A stretch of 64,000 bases of DNA from positions 744,001-808,000 of the forward strand of contig OZ241894.1 in assembly GCA_965203575.1 (NCBI GenBank). The letters run 5' to 3'. Made by a program: the position numbers and the translations under genes. This DNA comes from Aldehydirespirator sp965203575. Its GTDB lineage: Bacteria > Actinomycetota > Acidimicrobiia > Acidimicrobiales > Aldehydirespiratoraceae. The notes below the pieces were generated by a model that saw only the letters and a list, made by a program, of their open reading frames with translations, had not been told where the DNA came from and ran no database searches. Shown here one piece after another: positions 1 to 7,062 of the stretch. Each line of letters starts with the position of its first letter. Position 1 is the stretch's first letter.

Positions 1-700
1 CTCCGACCACGGCACCGCCTGCCTCGAAGGCTGCGTCCATGGCGAGCTGGTCCACGCCCCGAGCGCCTCCCGACGTGAGCGGAAGGCCTCGCCGTGCCGC
101 GAGCCGAGCGACCTCTCTGGCGACCTCGCCCCCCGCCTGGGACACATCGCGGCTGCCGACCACCCCCAATCCCGGCGTGTCGAGCAGTTCAAGCGCACCG
201 GCGGCGTGCACCAGCGGTGGCGCCTTGTTCCCTAGCCGTGAGAGCCAGAGCTGCGGATAGTGCTCGTCGAAGACGGTCAGGGCCTTGATGCCGGACTGCT
301 CGAGCCGGTCAAGCTCGAAGGCCATAGCCGTGGCCCGGGCGGCGAGGTCGGCGATGCGGCCCGCGACATCCTCAGCGAGGCCGTGGTCGCTGACAAGCTG
401 CTCTTCGCTCTGGCCGAGAACAATGCCCGGACCTTCACCCGAAGGCGCGGGCGTGGCGCTTGCGTCACCCGCGGTCACCGTCGGTGCGGGCGCGGACGGA
501 GACCGGATGCCGAGGCGTTCCAGCAATCGCCAGAACTCGGACGCCTTGAGCGGACGGACCCCCCACCCGGACAGACGGCTTACGAGCAGGACCGTGGCCA
601 GCGAATGCTCGTTGGAGATGCGCCGGGGGGGTGCGACGTCACTGAACTCGACGACGATGTCATCGATGTCGGCGGTGGCCCGAGACCTCTCGCTCGTCAC
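1..700 (-). CDS. DprA/Smf-like DNA-processing protein (partial, C-terminus beyond left edge)
   Basis: An open frame of 233 residues runs from a GTG at 700 down to the window edge with no stop. The GTG overlaps the TGA of the upstream recQ-like gene in a GTGA junction, so translation is probably coupled. The last ~80 residues read as a DprA-type Rossmann (SLOG) fold: a YPQLW segment, then GVVGSRDVSQAGGEVAREV and SGGARGVDQLAMDAAFEAGG, matching the family's VG(T/S)R and SG(L)ARG(I/V)D motifs. The usual His after the ARGID motif appears to be Ala/Met here. Residues ~1-140 do not resemble the usual DprA N-terminus and include an Ala/Pro-rich linker. Classical DprA loads RecA on incoming single-stranded DNA; related SLOG proteins bind nucleotides. 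The partner suggests DNA processing or defence. The family call is firm, the function is not. Confidence 0.8.
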   Translation of the reverse strand, partial: MTSERSRATADIDDIVVEFSDVAPPRRISNEHSLATVLLVSRLSGWGVRPLKASEFWRLLERLGIRSPSAPAPTVTAGDASATPAPSGEGPGIVLGQSEEQLVSDHGLAEDVAGRIADLAARATAMAFELDRLEQSGIKALTVFDEHYPQLWLSRLGNKAPPLVHAAGALELLDTPGLGVVGSRDVSQAGGEVAREVARLAARRGLPLTSGGARGVDQLAMDAAFEAGGAVVG

Positions 701-2769
701 GAGACTGACCTCCCGGCCGTGTCCGCCAGGGCGAAGGGGAGCACCGGACCTGCTCCTGCTTCGCGCAGCAGCGAGCCCACGACGGTGAGCGTCCAGCGCG
801 AGTCGACCATGTCGTCTACGAGCAGCACTGGACCCGACCGTACTTCACCGGCGATCTCGAACGCGTCCACTACATTGCGGTACTGCTGCTGGCTGTTCTG
901 CATCGTCTTCTGCGGCGCGATATCCCTCACCTTGACAACGACATCCATGCAGGGCAGCCGTAGTGACTGCGCCAGCCGGTGAGCGAAGTCGGGCACCAGT
1001 TCGGGCCGACGCAGCGAGGGGACATGAGCAACCCATTCGGGCGCGGGATCGGGTTGCCAGCGGTCGAGAATCAGATCTCGCGCCGCGGCGACGAGTCGGT
1101 CATCGAACCGGCCGTCATGTTGCTTGCCCTGTCGCACTAGCCGGCCCCAGCCCCCATCGCCCCACACCGCGAGGGCACGCCCCTTCTCGAATTGATGGTC
1201 GGCCGCAAGCCGCTTGCCATCCGGAAACTGCTTGCGTGGCTCGATGACTCGCTCGGACTTGCGCAGGAATTCGACGGCCTGCTGCACGGCGGCCGGATCG
1301 AAGGCCCGATCCATGCTCTCGCCGGTGCAGTTGTCGCAGATCCCGCACGGCGCGGGATCGTGGTCGTCGAGGTAGCCGCGCAACATCCGCATCCGGCACT
1401 GGTCGGTGGCGATGTACCTGCGCATCTGCTCTTGCTCGGCCCGGCGTAGCGCGGTGACCGATGCGACGCGCTCATGAGGGAACCTCCACGGCAGGAGCGT
1501 CCGCAGCCACCCGCGGCCCTCACGCTCCACCGCCCCCTCCACTTCGAGAATCTTGAGGAGGTTCTCCAGCCGACCTTGCCGGACATTCACTTCTGCGAGG
1601 ATCTCCCGCCGCGTCATGGAGGTGGCCCTGCGCTCCAGCAGTTCCACTACGCGTTCAGCCAGAGCGGCCTGCGGGAATGCCGACTCGATGAAGTAGTCCT
1701 GGATGTCGGCGTCCTCGGTGCCGCACAGGAGAACCCCCCATGATTCGGTGAGGCCCCGGCCGGCGCGGCCGACCTGCTGGTAGTAGGCCACCGGTGAACC
1801 CGGTGCCTGGTAGTGGATCACGAACGCAAGGTCGGGCTTGTCGAATCCCATCCCCAGAGCCGACGTAGCGATTACGACCTTCACGTTGTTGTCGAGCAGG
1901 TCCTGTTCAACGGCCCGCCGGTCGTCGTTGTCGCTCTCACCGCTGTAGGCAACCGCAGAGATGCCTCGCTTCTGGAGCCAGCCCGAGACCCGCTCGGTGT
2001 CCGCGACCGTGAGGCAGTAGACGATGCCGGTGCCGGGCAACTCGTTGATCACGGAGGCGAGCCACACGAGCCGTTCCGCCTGAGCCGGCTTGTCCAGCGC
2101 GTGGAGCCGTAGGCCGCTGCGAGCGAGGGGGCCCCTCACTGGCACGAAGTCGGCTCCGAGTTGGGCAGTCACGTCATCCACCACCCGATCATTGGCGGTG
2201 GCGGTGCAGCACAACACCGGCACTCCAGCCGGTAGCAGATCGAGCACTCGGACCAGCCGCCGATAATCGGGCCTGAAGTCATGGCCCCAGTCAGAGATGC
2301 AGTGGGCCTCATCGATCACGAGTAGTCCGCTCCGCCGGCCGACGATGGGTAGCACCTCATCGCGGAATTGCCGGTTCGCCAGTCGCTCAGGCGAGATCAG
2401 CAGCACGTCAACCTCGTCGTCATTGATCCGACCTTCAACCTCGCTCCACTCTTCCTTGTTGGAGCTATTGATGGTCTCGGCACAGACGCCCAGTCGCTCA
2501 GCAGCCTCTATCTGGTTGCGCATAAGCGCTAGCAGCGGCGACACGAGCAGCGTCGGCCCAAGCCCCTGGTCTCGGAGCAGCCGGGTAGCGATGAAGTACA
2601 CCGCACTCTTGCCCCAGCCCGTCCGTTGCACCAGCAGCACCCGACCCCGATCACCGGCCAGCGCCAGGATCGCTTCGAGTTGGTCAGTCCGGAACCGGGC
2701 CGCAGGATCGCCGGTCAGCCGCTGCAGCAACTCCAACGCCTCATTCGCAAGTTCAGATTCGTAGCTCAT
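697..2769 (-). CDS. RecQ-family ATP-dependent DNA helicase with C-terminal ComF-like phosphoribosyltransferase domain
   Basis: 690 residues when started at the ATG at 2769 (MSYESELANEALELL); an upstream in-frame extension to 2859 is Cys/Arg-rich and unlikely. Helicase landmarks are Walker A (GWGKS, residues ~51-55), the DEAH box (VIDEAHCISDWGHDFRPD, ~151-168), and QVGRAGRG in the second RecA lobe. A RecQ zinc-binding cluster (CRMRML...CGICDNC) follows. The last ~130 residues form a PRTase domain with the PRPP-binding signature VLLVDDMVDSRWTLT, as in ComF-like proteins. RecQ enzymes unwind 3'-5'; a fused PRTase is not part of housekeeping RecQ. The gene is followed with a 4-base overlap by the DprA-like gene, and is divergent from an HTH-ImmA/IrrE gene only ~100 bp away. 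Helicase, ComF-like PRT and DprA together resemble a competence-style DNA-processing set; a defence role is inference. Confidence 0.9.
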   Translation of the reverse strand: MSYESELANEALELLQRLTGDPAARFRTDQLEAILALAGDRGRVLLVQRTGWGKSAVYFIATRLLRDQGLGPTLLVSPLLALMRNQIEAAERLGVCAETINSSNKEEWSEVEGRINDDEVDVLLISPERLANRQFRDEVLPIVGRRSGLLVIDEAHCISDWGHDFRPDYRRLVRVLDLLPAGVPVLCCTATANDRVVDDVTAQLGADFVPVRGPLARSGLRLHALDKPAQAERLVWLASVINELPGTGIVYCLTVADTERVSGWLQKRGISAVAYSGESDNDDRRAVEQDLLDNNVKVVIATSALGMGFDKPDLAFVIHYQAPGSPVAYYQQVGRAGRGLTESWGVLLCGTEDADIQDYFIESAFPQAALAERVVELLERRATSMTRREILAEVNVRQGRLENLLKILEVEGAVEREGRGWLRTLLPWRFPHERVASVTALRRAEQEQMRRYIATDQCRMRMLRGYLDDHDPAPCGICDNCTGESMDRAFDPAAVQQAVEFLRKSERVIEPRKQFPDGKRLAADHQFEKGRALAVWGDGGWGRLVRQGKQHDGRFDDRLVAAARDLILDRWQPDPAPEWVAHVPSLRRPELVPDFAHRLAQSLRLPCMDVVVKVRDIAPQKTMQNSQQQYRNVVDAFEIAGEVRSGPVLLVDDMVDSRWTLTVVGSLLREAGAGPVLPFALADTAGRSVS

Positions 2770-2868
2770 CGTCGCCGACCCTAGACACCACCTGTGACAC
2801 CACAAACACGCCGGATGCGCACGGCACAAGGACTTGCGATTTTCACAAGACTTGCCCATGCTGTCGCC
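2770..2868. promoter_or_regulatory. Divergent promoter region between recQ-like and HTH-ImmA genes
   Basis: This ~100-bp gap is noticeably richer in A/T than the flanking genes. It contains the inverted repeat CTTG-N9-CAAG around 2833-2850 (cttgcgattttcacaag), followed by a second CTTGC. Because the divergent HTH protein is a likely repressor, this repeat is a candidate operator controlling both directions. No clear -10/-35 pair could be assigned by eye. If the HTH-ImmA gene starts at the upstream GTG (2794) the repeat would be inside its coding region. Confidence 0.35.
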
Positions 2869-4026
2869 GTGGAGGTGTCCATCGGTCGCCAGATCCGGCG
2901 GCTGAGGGAGGCCGCCGGACTCAAGGCCGCGGACCTTGCGAGCGCGTTGGGGGTGGACCCCAGCGCGGTCTCCAATCTGGAGAAGGACAGGCGCAGGGTG
3001 AAGGCCGACGAGCTACGGGCCATCGCGAACTTTCTGGGTGTATCGCAGATGGCGATCCTCGAACCCGATTCAATGTTGGGTCGGCTACCGGTGGCGCATC
3101 GCACCAACGGCGATGACAACAGCCGGGGCGCTCGGATGCGAATCACGGCTCTGGCGGAACTTCACCAGGTGCTGAGCGACGGTGGCCACCCTGCTGCTGC
3201 CCGAGCCAGCGAGCCTCCGCAGCGAGCCGCGGGATGGCTTCAGCATGCCACTGCTCTATCCGAATGGGCTCACGAGCGCCTCGCACCCACGGCCGAGGGA
3301 AAGAACCGCATCCCGGAACTGACCACCAAGATCGAGGACCAACTGGGCGTGGATGTCATGGTCGAGAGCCTCGGCAAGGGTGCGCCGCTGGGCCTGTCGA
3401 TCACCGATCCAGAGTTCTCCTTCATCCTCGTGAACTCCGACCAGCCCAGATCTAGTGCCCTCTTCACGCTGGCTCACGAGTTGGGACATGTCCTGAACTG
3501 CGACGGCGCGACGATCAACATCGACACCGACATGCGGGCTCGGACCGATGAGAAGCGACTAGCCAACGCGTTCGCGGCCGCGTTCTTGATGCCCGAGCCC
3601 CAGGTCGGGGAGACCATCGACCAGTACGGTCGGGGCCCGGACTGCTTGGCACGAATGCTCCTGCGATTCGACGTCAGCTACGAGACGCTCATCTATCGCC
3701 TCCACAACCTGGGAATCATCAACGCCGAGAGGCGGGATCGCCCGCGGAGGATCCGGTGGGCGAGCCTGATCGACACCCTGGACGACAAAGAGACCGCCCG
3801 CAACCTGCTGGCGGCGCGAGGGGCTAGGCCCGGGAGGCGGCCTCCCACGCTGCTCACCACCAGGTGCTTGCATGGCGCGCTGGATGGAACGGTCGGCGCG
3901 GGACCCCTGGCACGACTACTTGATGTCGAGGTTGATGACGTGATCGAGGCACTCAACTCCATCGGTCCTGAGACCGCCGAGGCGATCGACGGAGACTTCT
4001 CGGCTTCCGAAGATCCCCCGATGTAG
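2869..4026 (+). CDS. XRE-family HTH / ImmA-IrrE metallopeptidase fusion regulator
   Basis: 385 residues from the GTG at 2869 (VEVSIGRQIRRLREAAGL); the frame is open back to a GTG at 2794, but those residues do not look conserved. Residues ~3-60 are an XRE/Cro-type HTH (AADLASALGVDPSAVSNLEKDRR). Residues ~120-290 are an ImmA/IrrE zinc peptidase domain with the active-site motif LFTLAHELGH (His-Glu at ~203-204) and the downstream FAAAFLMP segment typical of the family. About 100 residues of unassigned C-terminus follow. In ICE, phage and toxin-antitoxin systems such proteins repress promoters and cleave repressors on a stress signal. The divergent placement against the RecQ/PRT-DprA operon suggests that it controls that operon; this is inferred from position only. 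Confidence 0.82.
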   Translation: MEVSIGRQIRRLREAAGLKAADLASALGVDPSAVSNLEKDRRRVKADELRAIANFLGVSQMAILEPDSMLGRLPVAHRTNGDDNSRGARMRITALAELHQVLSDGGHPAAARASEPPQRAAGWLQHATALSEWAHERLAPTAEGKNRIPELTTKIEDQLGVDVMVESLGKGAPLGLSITDPEFSFILVNSDQPRSSALFTLAHELGHVLNCDGATINIDTDMRARTDEKRLANAFAAAFLMPEPQVGETIDQYGRGPDCLARMLLRFDVSYETLIYRLHNLGIINAERRDRPRRIRWASLIDTLDDKETARNLLAARGARPGRRPPTLLTTRCLHGALDGTVGAGPLARLLDVEVDDVIEALNSIGPETAEAIDGDFSASEDPPM

Positions 4027-4056
4027 CGATCCAGAGTTTCGATGAGGAGTCCGTAG

Positions 4057-4285
4057 CTGCCTGAAAGCGACTTCGACCACCGGCGCACGGGTCTGGTGAC
4101 CCATAATGCCGTGGCGCTCCGGCACTTCGAGCAGTACGGCGCACGGATGTGCTGCACTCCTGGCCACGACCGCTGACACGATTCTCTCCGACAACGATTG
4201 GGCTCACACCATCGACTACACGAGCATCGATCTGAAGTATCTGATCCGCGACTCTGAGTCGGTCGCCGAGTTCGCTGCGCTGTGA
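4057..4285 (+). pseudogene. Possible frameshifted gene remnant in an otherwise empty 305-bp gap
   Basis: Between the HTH-ImmA stop (4026) and the restriction gene end (4332) there is no intact gene. Two adjacent + frames read like protein. The first, from 4057, gives DFDHRRTGLVTHNAVALRHF before a TGA near 4174. The second continues to a TGA at 4283-4285 with ATTADTILSDNDWAHTIDYT and then DLKYLIRDSESVAEFAAL. Joined by one frameshift near 4145 they would make a ~75-residue fragment. No family was recognised and no start codon or RBS is evident. The second frame alone also has an ATG giving about 59 residues. A decayed toxin or island gene is the simplest reading, with low certainty. Confidence 0.3.
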
Positions 4286-4331
4286 TGCAAGTCGCCAGTT
4301 GCTTCCAAGCGATCTCGTCCGGCGATCGCTG

Positions 4332-5237
4332 TTAGTCGTGGCCAGGACGGGGTCTGGCGATGGGACGGAACCGTCCGTCGTAGTAGACGCAGGTGAGTCG
4401 GTACAGGGCTTCGGCGCATATCACTGCTGTCTTGCCTGAGTCGCCGGGCGTGTTGGAGGTGTTGAAGTCGTCTTCGGATAGTTCTCCAAGTCGCGCCTCC
4501 CAAACCCATACGACGTTGCCCCGATGTCCGCGGGAGTAGGTCCCATCCCGTTCAGCGAGCACATAGCGACAAATGAGGTGTGCCCCCGGCTTGGGCAGGT
4601 GGCCCTTAGGCATGTTGCCTTCGAGGGCGATCTTGATCTCCAAGCCTTGGGACGTGCCGGACTGCGCAACGAGATCAGGAAACGTGTGAGGGGCGTTGCT
4701 CTTGTAGACGCCGCGGGAGTTCGCCTCCAGGGCCGACCTCAGTAGGTTGCCGACGATCGCAGACAGGTTGGCGAGTTCTACGACCTCTGCGAGAGGCAGT
4801 GACCCTGTGTTGACGAGTTGCTCGTCGATGCGGTCCAGCGTCGCGTAGGTCGCCTCAATGGCGGAGGAGATCCAGGTCTCCTCCAATCCGGCGACTTGCT
4901 GTACGGCCTCGACTCCGCGGGTCGCGTTCGGCGGCGAGGCCCGCTGCGGAAATCGGACCGGGACCCGCGCTCCCGAAACATGCGCTTCGGCGAGGTTGAT
5001 GAGGTCCGAGAGCGACAGGCCAAGCGCTTGGGCGAGGCGAAAGGCTGACGCGACGCTGAGGTGTCGCTCGCCTCGCTCGATCAACCCGACGTAGGTCCGA
5101 TGACGGCCCGCTTCATCGGCCAGATCCTCTAGCGACCAACCGCGTTCGCCACGGAGCCGAGCGAGGACTGTGCCCACAGCGCGAGCAAAGGCTCTCGCTG
5201 CCTCCTCTGCAGGATCCGCCGGTGATGTCGCATCCAC
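4332..5237 (-). CDS. Type II restriction endonuclease with N-terminal XRE HTH (controller-like) domain
   Basis: 301 residues from a GTG at 5237. Residues ~22-82 are an XRE-type HTH (GWSLEDLADEAGRHRTYVGL, then IERGERHLSVASAFRLAQAL), very like stand-alone C (controller) proteins of RM systems. The C-terminal ~150 residues hold a PD-(D/E)XK nuclease signature: FPD at 186-188, then GLEIK at ~199-203 (Asp188, Glu200, Lys202), followed by a PKGHLPKPGAHLICRYVL segment. It lies head-to-head with a 5-methylcytosine methyltransferase, the usual RM arrangement. The GTG has no obvious Shine-Dalgarno and may be leaderless, as many controller genes are. The recognition site cannot be read from sequence. 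The nuclease call rests on the motif plus the neighbour, not on a recognised REase family. Confidence 0.72.
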   Translation of the reverse strand: MDATSPADPAEEAARAFARAVGTVLARLRGERGWSLEDLADEAGRHRTYVGLIERGERHLSVASAFRLAQALGLSLSDLINLAEAHVSGARVPVRFPQRASPPNATRGVEAVQQVAGLEETWISSAIEATYATLDRIDEQLVNTGSLPLAEVVELANLSAIVGNLLRSALEANSRGVYKSNAPHTFPDLVAQSGTSQGLEIKIALEGNMPKGHLPKPGAHLICRYVLAERDGTYSRGHRGNVVWVWEARLGELSEDDFNTSNTPGDSGKTAVICAEALYRLTCVYYDGRFRPIARPRPGHD

Positions 5238-5270
5238 GACTTATGATCGTAGGTGTCACTGCGGGAGCCA

Positions 5271-5294
5271 CTGGCGAGACTATAGTCTCTCCAG
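5271..5294. promoter_or_regulatory. C-box-like operator palindrome between the RM genes
   Basis: A perfect 14-bp palindrome GAGACTATAGTCTC (5276-5289) is framed by CTGG (5271-5274) and CCAG (5291-5294), giving a 24-bp dyad with a single mismatched pair. The core GACTATAGTC closely resembles the GACT...AGTC/TATA C-boxes bound by restriction-modification controller proteins. It sits 33 bp from the restriction gene start (5237) and 35 bp from the methyltransferase start (5330), the right place to control both. The HTH domain of the restriction protein is the obvious candidate ligand. The dyad is seen directly; binding is inference. Confidence 0.7.
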
Positions 5295-5329
5295 AACTGC
5301 TGATTTCTCAGGAATGGAGGTGGCTCCGG

Positions 5330-6499
5330 ATGGCAAGCATGAAGGTGATGGACCTGTTCTGCGGGACAGGTGGATTCTCGAAGGGGTTCGAGAACACGGG
5401 TGCTTTCAGCGTCGTGTACGGCATCGATGTGCTGCCGGTCGCTGTGGAGACCTTCCGGCTCAATCATTCGCGGGCGGTGGCCCTGGAAGCGGACCTACGA
5501 GAAGTGCGGCTTCGATCTGTGGCACACCGGACCGGGCTGGCCCGCGGTGAGGTGAACGTCATCGTGGGCGGACCGCCGTGCCAGGGCTTCTCGTCGATTC
5601 GGCCGTTCCGGTCCGCAATGGAGGACGACCCGCGGAACTCCCTCTTTGAAGAGTTCGCCGCCTACGTCAACTACTTCAGGCCACAGGTGTTCGTCATGGA
5701 GAACGTCGTGGGCTTGGCCACCCACAATCAAGGGACCACGATCGAGCAGATGCAGGAGTGCTTCGACGGGCTCGGGTACACGTCGGACTGGCGGATCGTC
5801 AACGCCGCCCACTTCGGCGTTCCCCAAAAGCGGGAGCGTCTCGTGATGATCGGTGCCCAGCACGGCACCCGAGCGAAGTTCCCCTCACCGACTCACGCAG
5901 GCGAGTTCAAGACGATCGGGGTGCGCGACCGGGCACGGCGGCTTGCGCCTCCGCCGCCACCCGACGAGCCGGGACTATTCGTGTTCGACGAGCCCAAACT
6001 GCCCGACGCGCTAACTGCGATGGAGGCGATCGGAGACCTCCCCCCAGTCGCCGCGGGCAAGACCGCAGACCAGTACGACCTCCCACCGCAGAACGACTAT
6101 CAGGCAGCCCGGCGCCGACGTGCTCGCCGCCTCAGTCTGCATGTGGCGACGGGCCACTCCGAGCGCATGCTGGAGATCATCCGCCATTCGGGCTCGAACA
6201 TCAGTTCTGTACCGCAACACCTGATCACGTCGGGATTCTCCTCGTGCTACTCGCGCCTCGACCCGGACGAGCCTGCTGTCACTCTCACGGTCAACTTCGT
6301 GCACCCCGCCTCCAACAAGTGCATCCACCCGTTCCAGGACCGAGCGCTCACCCTGCGTGAGGGAGCAAGGCTGCAGTCGTTCGACGACGACTTCTCGTTC
6401 GCCGGCTCACGAACTCAGATTGCGAAACAGATCGGCAACGCCGTGCCGCCGCTGCTGGGCCAAGCCATAGCCGAATCCGTGCTGGACATGCTCAGGTAA
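5330..6499 (+). CDS. DNA (cytosine-5) methyltransferase of a type II RM system
   Basis: 389 residues from the ATG at 5330, chosen because GGAATGGAGG (5311-5320) is a good RBS and the protein starts right before motif I; the open frame extends to 5222 but would overlap the operator and the divergent gene. Motif I is MDLFCGTGGFSKGFENTG, motif IV is GGPPCQGFS with the catalytic Cys at ~84, motif VI is VMENVVGL, motif VIII is QKRERLVMIG, and motif X is QIGNAVPP. It transfers a methyl group from SAM to C5 of cytosine and protects host DNA from the divergent nuclease. The target-recognition region lies between motifs VIII and IX (~residues 190-310). Length and motif order are standard for the family. 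Confidence 0.95.
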   Translation: MASMKVMDLFCGTGGFSKGFENTGAFSVVYGIDVLPVAVETFRLNHSRAVALEADLREVRLRSVAHRTGLARGEVNVIVGGPPCQGFSSIRPFRSAMEDDPRNSLFEEFAAYVNYFRPQVFVMENVVGLATHNQGTTIEQMQECFDGLGYTSDWRIVNAAHFGVPQKRERLVMIGAQHGTRAKFPSPTHAGEFKTIGVRDRARRLAPPPPPDEPGLFVFDEPKLPDALTAMEAIGDLPPVAAGKTADQYDLPPQNDYQAARRRRARRLSLHVATGHSERMLEIIRHSGSNISSVPQHLITSGFSSCYSRLDPDEPAVTLTVNFVHPASNKCIHPFQDRALTLREGARLQSFDDDFSFAGSRTQIAKQIGNAVPPLLGQAIAESVLDMLR

Positions 6500-6527
6500 G
6501 GCGCCGTGACCGCCGTGGCGACGGGGC

Positions 6528-6749
6528 TCAGTTGTCGTCGGAGTCTGCTGGAGGCTTGCGGGCCAGGTCCGCCCCCGGTGCCTGTGCGGCTGTGGCCGCG
6601 GGCATGCCGATTCCCAGGAAGCCTTCGATGCGGGTAAGGCGTTCGCTGACTTGGCCCAACTGCTTCAGAATGGCGCGCTGCTGGTGCCAGAGCATGGCCA
6701 GCATCGCCATGAACGGCGCCGCGAACGCGGAGAGAACCGCGACATCCAC
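6528..6749 (-). CDS. Small membrane-anchored coiled-coil protein, downstream paralogue
   Basis: 73 residues from a GTG at 6749, preceded by the RBS AGGGGAG that overlaps the stop of the upstream paralogue. A longer frame up to 7043 is only an antisense-like read through the neighbour. Layout: an N-terminal hydrophobic helix (VAVLSAFAAPFMAMLAMLW), then HQQRAILKQLGQVSERLTRI with heptad character, then EGFLGIGMP and a polar Ala/Pro/Asp tail. The WHQQR and R-I-E-G-F-L-G-I-G motifs are shared with the gene just upstream, so the two arose by tandem duplication. No enzymatic motif is present. Position after the RM genes might mark an island edge; function unknown. Confidence 0.6.
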   Translation of the reverse strand: MDVAVLSAFAAPFMAMLAMLWHQQRAILKQLGQVSERLTRIEGFLGIGMPAATAAQAPGADLARKPPADSDDN

Positions 6750-6754
6750 GAGTG

Positions 6755-7021
6755 CTACTCCCCTGCCGGGGGATCGGGACGGGGTGGCGTCGGGGTGCCG
6801 ATTCCCAGGAAGCCCTCGATCCGGACCAGCCGCTCCTTCACCTCGCCCAAACCGTCGCGGAGCTTGTCGATGGCTGCCCGGTGCTCGCGGTCGGATGCGT
6901 CCAGGCGGTCGCGCAGCTTGTCGGTGGAGCGCTGCTGGTGCCAGATGATGGCGAGCACGGCCAGAGCCACCGTCACCAACTGTGAGACCGAGTTGACGTC
7001 CACAACTCCACCATAACCCAT
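6755..7021 (-). CDS. Small membrane-anchored coiled-coil protein, upstream paralogue
   Basis: 88 residues from an ATG at 7021; a GTG at 7003 is an alternative start. It has a short N-terminus, one membrane helix (SVSQLVTVALAVLAIIW), then HQQRSTDKLRDRLDASDREH and IDKLRDGLGEVKERLVRI as a charged coiled coil. It ends with EGFLGIGTP and a Pro-rich tail. The architecture and two motifs (WHQQR; RIEGFLGIG) match the following gene, which starts six bases past this stop. Holin-like or envelope-scaffold roles are possible, but nothing in the sequence decides. The pair is probably one operon and may act as a hetero-oligomer. Confidence 0.6.
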   Translation of the reverse strand: MGYGGVVDVNSVSQLVTVALAVLAIIWHQQRSTDKLRDRLDASDREHRAAIDKLRDGLGEVKERLVRIEGFLGIGTPTPPRPDPPAGE

Positions 7022-7062
7022 GCATTCTCACGAAACAACACAACTACATGAAACTGGGTGAT

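Noticed and set aside
1..6500. Prophage or integrative element
   Set aside because: No integrase, terminase, capsid, relaxase or attachment repeats seen; island character rests only on defence-type genes.
6528..7043. 171-residue protein on the minus strand
   Set aside because: The first ~98 residues are an out-of-frame reading of the upstream paralogue; a GTG with good RBS at 6749 gives the real protein.
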